A DNA stretch of 64,000 nucleotides, taken from contig NC_010574.1 of assembly GCF_000165395.2 (NCBI RefSeq), positions 310,001 through 374,000 on the forward strand, written 5' to 3'. Below, one piece after another: positions 56,222 through 64,000 of this stretch (the first letter of the stretch is position 1; each line of letters begins with the position of its first letter). Both the position numbers and the translations under genes were made by a program. Source of the DNA: Babesia bovis T2Bo (taxonomy: Eukaryota; Apicomplexa; Aconoidasida; Piroplasmida; Babesiidae). The notes under the pieces were generated by a model. It was not told where the DNA came from, did not search any database, and was given only the letters and a program-made list of their open reading frames with translations.

Positions 56222-56905
56222 ATGATGAAAAAACGGCGGAGATCAGATGAAGCAGTTGCAAGACATCGCCAGAGATATAACAAAACAACAAGGCGTCGTA
56301 TAATCAACGATTGGGAAATTCCAGAAAACAAGGATTTAAACTGCCCTTCTCGTACTGTATCGGACACGCCTATAACAGATCACCGTCCACTTTGCAAGTA
56401 TTACTATCGCACAGGCTCGTGTTTGCATGGCTCCGACTGTCGGTTTTCACACAATTGCCTTCCCTTAACATCGAAGGAATTGAAATTGTGCCGTTATTTT
56501 CTCATGGGCCCAACCAACTGCAAGTATACGGCCGCTGAATGCAAGTACTCCCATGAACCTGGGCTATTTCTTTGCCGTAACAATATAGTAAACGGGGAAT
56601 GTAACAATCTTTTACGTTGCAAATTTAAACATATTGACTCCGCATCTATTACCTCTTTAGACGATGCGGAACGTCTGCAATTTTGCTATAATAACAAGCG
56701 TTTTTTAACAGAAATGCTATTCAACCGGTCTACAGAGACGTATAAAACGGCCAGTGACGTTGATTCAGCCACGCCGGAGATCACCGACGAGGTTGTATCT
56801 CATATATTGGCCCTCAAGGATTCTTTCCTATCAAAACAACCTTGGTACCTACAGTATACGCACTTATTATTGGCGCGTGATTATGCAGAGGACAAAAATG
56901 GTTGA
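56222..56905 (+). CDS. CCCH zinc-finger protein, three fingers
   Basis: Single exon, 227 residues. The N-terminus is very basic (MMKKRRRSDEAVARHRQR) and probably nuclear. Finger 1 is CKYYYRTGSCLHGSDCRFSH (CX8CX5CX3H, residues ~60-79). Finger 2, CRYFLMGPTNCKYTAAECKYSH in full, has wider spacing (CX9CX6CX3H). Finger 3 is CRNNIVNGECNNLLRCKFKH (CX8CX5CX3H). After the fingers is a helical tail. Tandem CCCH fingers bind RNA, for example in mRNA 3' processing (CPSF30/ZC3H3 type) or turnover. Three closely spaced fingers near a basic N-terminus fit a CPSF30- or ZC3H3-like protein, but no specific ortholog can be claimed. Confidence 0.85.
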   Translation: MMKKRRRSDEAVARHRQRYNKTTRRRIINDWEIPENKDLNCPSRTVSDTPITDHRPLCKYYYRTGSCLHGSDCRFSHNCLPLTSKELKLCRYFLMGPTNCKYTAAECKYSHEPGLFLCRNNIVNGECNNLLRCKFKHIDSASITSLDDAERLQFCYNNKRFLTEMLFNRSTETYKTASDVDSATPEITDEVVSHILALKDSFLSKQPWYLQYTHLLLARDYAEDKNG

Positions 56906-56960
56906 CTAATATTCATTTTGCCCATAATTATAGAATGTATTGCCATTACTCTAAAAAGTG

Positions 56961-57326
56961 TCATTCCATCGGCTGATGAGTATAGAGTTCCTTAACCCTT
57001 TTCTTATGTGGTTTCTCACGTTTATGACGCTCCATAGACACATTGTCAATAAAATGGCGATCACAATATTTGCAATATGGTGCTGAAAAAATGGAATCCT
57101 TAATAACACACTTACCATTGATTTCGCCTTGGGATGCTTGCACATCATGCTCTAATTCCATGTCATCCTTAGCTAGGGATTCGTAAACTATGTATCTATT
57201 ATATTGTAGTTGTGATATGTTACCTTGGTCAATGTCTTTGGTGCGATGTTTAAGGTCTCGGATTCCCCGCTTGAGATTGCGTTTTTTACCGATACCTTTA
57301 TGTCTTGCCTTTTTTCTTCCTCCCAT
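56961..57326 (-). CDS. Bud20/ZNF593-like ribosome biogenesis factor
   Basis: Single exon, 121 residues, start MGGRKKARHKG at 57326. The order is that of the family: a basic N-terminus (GIGKKRNLKRGIRDLKHRTK), DIDQ, then one C2H2 zinc finger, YCKYCDRHFIDNVSMERH, followed by KREKPHKKRVKEL. Bud20/ZNF593 proteins shuttle with pre-60S particles and assist export. Length and finger type fit well. It ends just past the 3' end of the convergent CCCH gene, leaving only ~55 bases between the two stops. Confidence 0.88.
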   Translation of the reverse strand: MGGRKKARHKGIGKKRNLKRGIRDLKHRTKDIDQGNISQLQYNRYIVYESLAKDDMELEHDVQASQGEINGKCVIKDSIFSAPYCKYCDRHFIDNVSMERHKREKPHKKRVKELYTHQPME

Positions 57327-57370
57327 AATAGCAAAAAATAAGATGTATATTTAATAGTGTGTGTAACATA

Positions 57371-57455
57371 TGGCGACGGCTGCAGGATTCGAACCTGCGA
57401 GGGCAACGCCCAATGGATTTCAAGTCCATCTCCTTAACCGCTCGGACAAACCGCC
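57371..57455 (-). tRNA. tRNA-Ser, anticodon TGA
   Basis: Class II tRNA of ~85 bases on the minus strand. It starts GGCGGTTTGTCCGAG; the D arm is followed by anticodon loop CTTGAAA (anticodon TGA) between TGGA and TCCA; an extra arm (GGGCGTTGCCC) is present; the T arm is GCAGG-TTCGAAT-CCTGC. The long variable arm and anticodon both identify serine. No intron. Confidence 0.94.
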
Positions 57456-58258
57456 TGCGCTAACGGCGTCATTTTAATGCTCACACGTTAATAGCGTAGT
57501 ATATTCAAAAAATCAAGAGCTAACAAGACTTTTTTGACAGCATCATTGACTGTTTCCGTCGATATGACAGGATAAATTAAACAAATATACAGTTTAAAGA
57601 AGTTGTTTACAAGCTGATGCATACCGGAAAATTTCATGAAAGATTAACAATTGCCATACATAATTGATACAATTTGTCTGCAAATCCCATGTATACTTCG
57701 TGGTATATGACTATGCACAAATTGTAGTCGAAGTATTGCGAGTCAAATTACACCTGGAAAAACTTCTTTATTCACCCAGATGTTGTATGATAAATACAAA
57801 ATGGTTTCCTTGGTGTACTATACATAGGAGATTCTATAGCTTCTTGTGAATTATGTTCCTAATATATTTTGTTCGACTGGGTTAGTGATGATGAACACAC
57901 ATATCAGCGACACCTTGCAACATCAAACAAAATACATACTCATATATATATATATATCACATTATACACTCTATCATAGTAATACTATCATTAAACTTTA
58001 AACGTAAGCAGCAGTATAATGGAGAATCATAAGGATACATCCCTCAGATAGAAGCATGGACAAGACATATATATGACACAAATAGTTATCAACTACTAAT
58101 TACACACCACAACTATATCACATTTATTGTTTATTTGTGCCATTCTATGTCCTACTTTTTTGCGCGTTAGTTGTACCCAACAACACATTTCAAGGGGTGA
58201 TTTTTCTGGCACCCTTTTCATAAATAGTACAATATTTGAACAGTACCACATTTTAAAT
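57456..58258. other. Intergenic between tRNA-Ser and eIF3f
   Basis: 803 AT-rich bases with an AT dinucleotide run at 57942-57957. The 61-codon open frame at 57664-57849 has no supporting feature. The eIF3f promoter must lie in the right part. Confidence 0.6.
57942..57957. repeat. AT dinucleotide repeat
   Basis: About eight AT units; simple-sequence run in intergenic DNA. Confidence 0.9.
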
Positions 58259-59478
58259 ATGGCGGATAATACATTACCAATTTCGCTCGTTAGCGAATCT
58301 TCTGATAAATTGGGATCCAAATGTTTTCACTTATCTTCTTCATCTCCATTGAAATGGAAGCTTCACCCCGTCGTAGTTTTTACCATTTTGGACTCGTATA
58401 TGCGACGTGAAGAGGGCCAGCATAACATTATTGGCACACTTTTGGGTGTGATATGTGAGGGCAACGTTGTAGAGATTACCGACTGCTTCGTGGATCGACA
58501 CTCGCTTACAGAAGAGGTAAATAATATTTTTATGCAAAATAGTATCTAATGTGTTGAATTTACATCATCGTATACGTTATATCTATACAGTTCATTTATG
58601 AGTGTCTTGTAATCGTTGGCGTCATCATTTTGTTATGATGGCACTTTATTTTTGGTGAAAACAACAGTTTTGAAATCATGTACACTATATTGTTGCTTTA
58701 GTGATGTGAATAATTAAAATTTAGGGTCTGTTGCAAATTATCAAAGATCATCATGAGAACATGTATGACCTAAAGCAGAAGGTAAACCCCAAGGAGCAGG
58801 TGGTTGGGTGGTTTAGCACTGGCGGTGAGATGACGGAGCTTACTTGCGCAGTTCATGGATGGTTCAAGCAATTCAACACAGTATCGAAGTTCTATCCACA
58901 ACCAAACTTATATGAGCCTATCCACCTTTTGGTGGATGCAACGTGCGACTCGGGGTCAATGAGTATAAAGGCATATGTGCAACTGCCTTTGAATTTGACC
59001 AAGGAGGCATGCTTCCAGTTCCATGAGGTGGATCTTGAACTTATGATATCTCCAAGCGAGTCCGTTGGTGTATCTACTCTTTTAAAATCCATTGAGAGCG
59101 CGAAACATCGCAAATTTGATCGCATGAGGAAGACTTCAACTTTCGATCTGTCTCTATCAAAACTTTCCGAATTGATTGATTTGTGTATTGAGCGTGTGGA
59201 GGCTGCAATCGCTGGTAATAAGGATGCAACTATAGATCCAGAATTGGGTCGTTTTTTGCTGAAAGCGACTACGACTGACAGTATTATAAGCCAGGCAAAA
59301 CTGGAGAAATTATCAGCCCTCGCCTTGCAAGACAATCTGATGGTATGTTATGTGATACATTTTTAGGTATTGTATACAACATATATACCGACTAATGATA
59401 ACAATTCAGATCGCCTACCTATCGAATTTGGCAAACTTACAATTTGCTCTTGCTGAGCATTTGAATGCCTCATTCTGA
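58259..59478 (+). CDS. EIF3F: Translation initiation factor eIF3 subunit f
   Basis: Three exons, 58259-58516, 58725-59342 and 59410-59478; introns 208 and 67 bp; 314 residues. The MPN domain begins with LHPVVVFTILDSYMRRE (~32-48) and IIGTLLGVICEGNVVEITDC. It continues with HHENMYDLKQKVNPKEQVVGWF. The JAMM metal-binding residues (HxH...D) are not present, as expected of the non-catalytic MPN subunits eIF3f/PSMD7. The EEG-to-VVGW arrangement and the C-terminal helices (SNLANLQFALAEHL) favour eIF3f over the proteasome subunit Rpn8. eIF3f is part of the eIF3 core that binds the 40S subunit. Confidence 0.87.
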
Positions 59479-59592
59479 TCCTTTCCATCGCAGCTCGGCA
59501 CATTTTAGCATTCGATAATATTCATGAGCGCTGCAAATCTATACATCGGGATGGTATAACCAAGACAAAACAGTACTAATGGTTGTTAACTG

Positions 59593-61171
59593 TTAACGCT
59601 GAGGGCCTGTTACTACTAGGTTCATCACAATCAACACTTCAATGTAGATATCTCTACTTAATAAAATCGAATTGCAACATTTTTGGTTCGATAGAAATGC
59701 ACTCTTCTTCGAAGGTTGCCACAGTAGCACATTGAACTGATGTATTATAGATGCAAAGTTTATGTACTGAATACGGTTAACAACGTACCTTTTGCGAACA
59801 TGAATGTCAGGTCCCAAGATCTCTTCCTCTTCAAGGAGCGCATTTTCTTCACCAAGGTATTCTATGCTATCAATTAGATCATAAAGGCTAAAAGATCTCG
59901 TTCGTCCCATAAACGCCAATGTTTCTCCCGATAAAAGTTCCTGCGGTATTGGTATGGCTGATGCTACACCTGGGTACGATGGGAGGTATATATCACTCAA
60001 TGGGTGCATTTCTATATTGCGCACCATTTTGGGACGTTTAGCGCATCTAAATTTATCGTATTCCATACACATTGACAATTGTGCAAAGATGCCGAAGGCA
60101 TTATTCTCACTTTCTTTCGTTGATACATATAGCAGGATATGGTCACAGTCTACCAATGATAATGTGTTATATATTATCCTCTCGGTACCAGCGTTTGCAT
60201 CTACAGCCCACGGCGCCAGTATCCATAACGGATTGATAACATAGATGTTGATGCCATCGTTCTTAATAATGCGAAGCAATTCTTCATTGGCCTCTATCGC
60301 TGCTGCGTACGATAGACATATGATCCGTCCCTCTTTGACACAATGCGCTATTGTGGCGTCTATAGGTGTTTGTATTTTATTCCACGGGACATCTAAAACA
60401 TTCATATGAAGGTCGACGTTGATCAAGTATTTCGTTACATCTTTTATTTCCCCGCTCAAGTAGCAGTCCATTAGCCACTGTATGGAAATACACCTATGTT
60501 TATAGTTGCTGATATACGACAAAGGTGGAATATACTCGTTGTTTTGCGGCATGATTCCGAAAACTAAATAAGTTGTATCATTTTGCGATTGTTCTGTTTT
60601 TGATCTGATTACACGTGGACGCAAACATACCTATATTTGTTTCTCCAAGCCCTGCTATTTTGAAACCACAATGCCTGGCGAACCTCCAGATGATATCTGT
60701 GCTATCTCTAAGGCGTTTGGATGAAATACCGTTCACCACATGTATGGTAATATTCTCGTTGGAAAACATTAACGGGCAAAACAGTCCCACGGGTGTGAAT
60801 ATAGGTAGTAACGATGTATCATAAATTTCCGAATCCCTATGACACGCATACAACCATATAGGGGTAACCAGTTGAGATGCTGGAATTTCCTGAGTCAATG
60901 CGTTATACCCTAGGGAGTAGTTGCAAATATAGTAATCTATCTTAGGCAATGTTTTATATCCCACTTCGTCATTTGTTAGTTTAACAACACTTGCTCCGCG
61001 GACAATTAGAGCCGATATTAAGCATTTTATGAGCTCCTTCCCGCTTGGTATTTCGTCTTCAAAGCCAATTATACAAAATGTGCATTTATGCCACAGCCCA
61101 TTTCCTTCATTATGGTATATACCATTATCCCGATACACTATATTATATACATTGTCGACATCGGGATCCAT
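59593..61171 (-). CDS. Tandem BRCT domain protein
   Basis: Two exons, 60631-61171 and 59593-60593, with a 37-bp intron; 513 residues. BRCT-like units are seen at ~25-105 (DYYICNYSLGYN, VTPIWLYACHRDSEI), ~112-235 (NITIHVVNGIS, TTYLVFGI, ISIQWLMDCYLSGEI), and a less clear third at ~265-330 (IICLSYAAAI, YVINPLWILAPW). Each has the conserved W near its end. Tandem BRCTs bind phosphopeptides in DNA-damage and replication proteins (TopBP1, Rtt107, Mdc1). The C-terminal ~120 residues are unknown. A possible extra intron at 59736-59787 would change the last ~60 residues. Confidence 0.72.
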
Positions 61172-61650
61172 GTCTTTACCGCTAAACTATGCTTCGTTTT
61201 TGGTAAGCGAAGAATCCTCATCCATAGTTTGGTGGTTACACATGTTCTAATTCGAGCATTTGGTTGATAAATGACCCATGAAATATACAATACAGATGAC
61301 ATAAGTCATTGTTTTTGCCATTGTAAGTGAAAAACATCCTGTTTTTCATGCCGGCGAAAGCGTGTTATCTGTCATGGTATGAACAACGTATATATTTCCA
61401 TGGATTCTTACCACTCAAACACCATCACATTATTAATGGTGTTGATATATCAAATTTACAATATATATTATAACAAATCAGCTAGGTGTAAGCTCTAAAT
61501 ACGTAACACATCGACAACACATGTACGTCATCTATAGCATACTGTACCATGTGCTGTGATATATAACTTATAACTTTTGTTCAGCCAAATGAACAAACAA
61601 TAAAATTAGTTCAAATAAATACAAGGAAGCCATGACTTTGTCTTTACATA
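61172..61650. other. Divergent promoter region
   Basis: 479 AT-rich bases between the BRCT gene (minus) and the next plus-strand gene. No coding or RNA feature recognised. Confidence 0.6.
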
Positions 61651-63021
61651 ATGAAGCGGCATTATGAAGATCCATCCCTTGACCTTGTCGGCCGTTCTGC
61701 TGCTGAACGCCGTATGGATCGTTTTTATAACCACCAAAGATCAATTCTACGGAAGACAGGCTCATCATCTGCATTTGACACTAAAGCGCGTGAACAAAAA
61801 GACTTACCGTTCCAATCAAACAATCTGTCCAGTCCGACTTCTGCAAAAGCTGTAGAAACTGACTCCACGTCGCGCAGAAGTGTGAGTGGTATTCTTTTGG
61901 ATTTATCGCAGCGTCATTTACGCGATCGCAAGCGGTTTTCTAAAAGTTTGAATCTTTTAACAAAGTTATGTAAGGGTTACTTGGATGACAAGGATAATGT
62001 CGAATACACTGAAGTATCTCTGTCTGATTTCCTTAAAGTTTTTTATATAACAGACCATATTTTTGTATCGGAATTCAGTGGTGACGTGCCTAAGGATAGC
62101 ATTGACGTTAAGGAAGCATGTGCGAACTTTGTTAGCTCTGTAGTGGATCGTTTGTTAACATGGGATTTAACACCTTATGAGAAGGGATTGTTACACGTCC
62201 TCAAGCTAGACCTTGGATATACAACTTCGCTATGGTATGAGAATGATTCATTTCGTTTTCACGCCATCCTCTCTCAACTTGATCCTTATTTTACCAATTT
62301 CCAATCAGTTGATACACATCCAAGCTCACTAAAGGAAGAGCGGGCGATCGGTAATCCCAAACCACGAAATGACGAACAATATTTTGGGGACGTGAATGAA
62401 TCAACTGACCAACCATCAGAGTCTTCGGAGCGTGCGGTAACTACCCATCATGACGTAACGTCAGTAACCATTCCACAAAACAAGGATGGCGGGACGCTAT
62501 TGGATACTAAAAAGCTAGATAGTAATGATGAATCGCAAGAGGAAAATGCAGATCGGCACTCAAGCATTTCTAGTTACGGAGAAAATGCGGCGATTGAGAT
62601 AAATACTGCAGAAAGCCCTGAAGGTGGTATTCGAGGTTTACCGGATATACCCAGTCTTACTGAGTTACTTGAATTACAAAAACGTGCATATTGTCGCGTT
62701 ATGCAGGTAATATATACTTTCTTTACATTTCCATGGGCAAAAGTATCCATAGAGTCGTTATTTCAGCGTGTATATTTGCAACGACATCTTTTTTGCGGGA
62801 CTGACCAGAAGCGCATCACTGAATGGCAGCATCACATCAAGGCGTCCAAGGGGAAGTCGTACAAAGGTATTTTCTCATTTATATTATCACATATTTCAAT
62901 AGGTGGACCTATTGCACGTGCCATTGGGGAATCTACCTTTGAACTCAAGGACGCTCGTGATGAGAAGCTCGTTTGCGTCCACGGATCACAAGTATGGAGC
63001 AATCGCCAATTTGGCATATAG
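61651..63021 (+). CDS. Hypothetical protein, 456 residues
   Basis: Single open frame. The N-terminus is basic and polar (MKRHYEDPSLDL, AAERRMDRFYNHQRS). A helical region of ~150 residues (~85-230) follows, then a polar, serine/glutamate-rich linker (~225-335) and a second helical region (~340-440; LTELLELQKRAYCRVMQV, ISIGGPIARAIGE). No domain recognised and no signal peptide. The sequence at 62706 (GTAATATATAC...GGCAAAAG) looks like a short intron but is also open, so the true protein could be ~12 residues shorter. Divergent from the BRCT gene. Confidence 0.75.
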   Translation: MKRHYEDPSLDLVGRSAAERRMDRFYNHQRSILRKTGSSSAFDTKAREQKDLPFQSNNLSSPTSAKAVETDSTSRRSVSGILLDLSQRHLRDRKRFSKSLNLLTKLCKGYLDDKDNVEYTEVSLSDFLKVFYITDHIFVSEFSGDVPKDSIDVKEACANFVSSVVDRLLTWDLTPYEKGLLHVLKLDLGYTTSLWYENDSFRFHAILSQLDPYFTNFQSVDTHPSSLKEERAIGNPKPRNDEQYFGDVNESTDQPSESSERAVTTHHDVTSVTIPQNKDGGTLLDTKKLDSNDESQEENADRHSSISSYGENAAIEINTAESPEGGIRGLPDIPSLTELLELQKRAYCRVMQVIYTFFTFPWAKVSIESLFQRVYLQRHLFCGTDQKRITEWQHHIKASKGKSYKGIFSFILSHISIGGPIARAIGESTFELKDARDEKLVCVHGSQVWSNRQFGI

Positions 63022-63184
63022 TTACAATATTCAGTACATTCACGTAATGTTGAGAATCATAGACTGTTTCATGATCATATGATAGTGTCACGCTTAGGCC
63101 ACTCTGGCCGAGCTTGCGATCTCATTTTTATCACCGCATTTATCTATTACACAATTTTTCCTTTTGTTGTGTGTAAGTGTCATT

Positions 63185-64000
63185 TCACTCTGTATTATTT
63201 GAGGCTTGACCCCTCGGGTAGTATTTTTTGATTATATCTTTTTTGATCTTTTTGAGCATGTCCTCTGGGAAAGTGCGCAGCAATTCCCAGCAAATATCTA
63301 GCGATTCGGTGATACTTCTCCGCTCATATTGTCCCTGTTTTAGGAATTTCTGTTCGAACTTGTCGGTAAACTCAAGATAGAGCAGGTCCTGGGAGGACAT
63401 GGCCTCTTCACCTACCACTGCCTTCATTGTACGGGTATCCTGACCAATGGCATAGTCGGAGTACAGCTGATCAGAAACCGCTGGATGGTCTTCTCTAGTT
63501 AATCCCTTACCTATACCAGATTTCATCAGACGCGATAGTGAAGGCAAGACATTGATAGGTGGGTATATTCCTCTGTTGTGAAGATTCCTATCAACAAATA
63601 TTTGTCCCTCAGTGATGTATCCTGTTAAATCCGGTATAGGATGTGTAATATCATCGTTAGGCATTGTTAGAATAGGGAACTGAGTGATACTTCCATTACA
63701 ACCCTGTATTCTACCAGCTCGCTCATATAGGCTGGCCAAATCGGTATACATATAACCTGGGTATCCACGCCTACCGGGTACTTCCTCCCTTGCTGCAGAC
63801 ACTTCACGAAGGGCATCTGCATAGGCCGACATATCAGTGAGAATGACGAAAACATTCATTTCCCTATCAAACGCAAGGTATTCAGCTGTGGTGTATGCGA
63901 ACCTGGGTGTAACAATTCTTTCCACAGCAGGGTCGTTGGCCAAGTTAAGGAACAGAGCAACTCTGGACATTGCACCATTTTGTTCAAAGTCATTTTTGAA
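63185..64000 (-). CDS. V-type H+-ATPase subunit B (5' part outside window)
   Basis: Open from the window edge to the stop at 63185; 271 residues of the C-terminal half. Visible family motifs are [55 protein letters not shown], the ERAGR motif, [36 protein letters not shown] and [12 protein letters not shown]. Subunit B is the non-catalytic nucleotide-binding subunit of the V1 head. It drives proton pumping into acidic organelles and, in apicomplexans, across the plasma membrane. No intron in this part. The frame enters exactly at base 64000. Confidence 0.95.
   Translation of the reverse strand, partial: FKNDFEQNGAMSRVALFLNLANDPAVERIVTPRFAYTTAEYLAFDREMNVFVILTDMSAYADALREVSAAREEVPGRRGYPGYMYTDLASLYERAGRIQGCNGSITQFPILTMPNDDITHPIPDLTGYITEGQIFVDRNLHNRGIYPPINVLPSLSRLMKSGIGKGLTREDHPAVSDQLYSDYAIGQDTRTMKAVVGEEAMSSQDLLYLEFTDKFEQKFLKQGQYERRSITESLDICWELLRTFPEDMLKKIKKDIIKKYYPRGQASNNTE

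Overview
This is nuclear DNA of a piroplasm, almost certainly Babesia and most likely Babesia bovis. The reasons are ves1-type variant surface antigen genes (complete ves1-beta, two ves1-alpha), smorf genes beside them, an alveolin, dense genes with tiny 34-40 bp introns, and two nuclear tRNA genes. All gene models are my own splice reconstructions by eye; models whose exon lengths sum exactly to an open frame are rated higher.

Layout. 1-31.1 kb is a housekeeping block: CWC2 splicing factor (cut by the left edge), triosephosphate isomerase, a GRC3/NOL9-type polynucleotide kinase, a divergent kleisin, a candidate structured Pol III RNA, VAP, RPB6, lipin, an ankyrin-DHHC palmitoyltransferase, a gamma-tubulin complex protein, mitochondrial BCKDH-E2, an alveolin, a TBC-TLDc protein, a nine-exon RAD51 paralog resembling XRCC3, tRNA-Val, a helical-repeat-like protein, pantothenate kinase and two membrane proteins of unknown role.

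About 31.6-52.3 kb is an internal variant-antigen locus. It holds a small secreted ORF, a four-exon ves1-beta fragment, a complete ten-exon ves1-beta (1114 codons before the stop), two smorf genes built of ~50-residue modules, and two ves1-alpha genes arranged head to head about an inverted repeat, neither with a visible leader exon. Palindromic GCGCC/GGCGC elements sit in ves introns and intergenic DNA. All ves introns I could resolve are phase 1.

52.9-64 kb returns to housekeeping genes: a six-exon multi-pass membrane protein, a CCCH zinc-finger protein, a Bud20/ZNF593-like ribosome factor, tRNA-Ser, eIF3f, a tandem-BRCT protein, an unknown protein and V-ATPase subunit B (cut by the right edge). 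The presence of core genes on both sides indicates that this ves cluster is chromosome-internal rather than subtelomeric.
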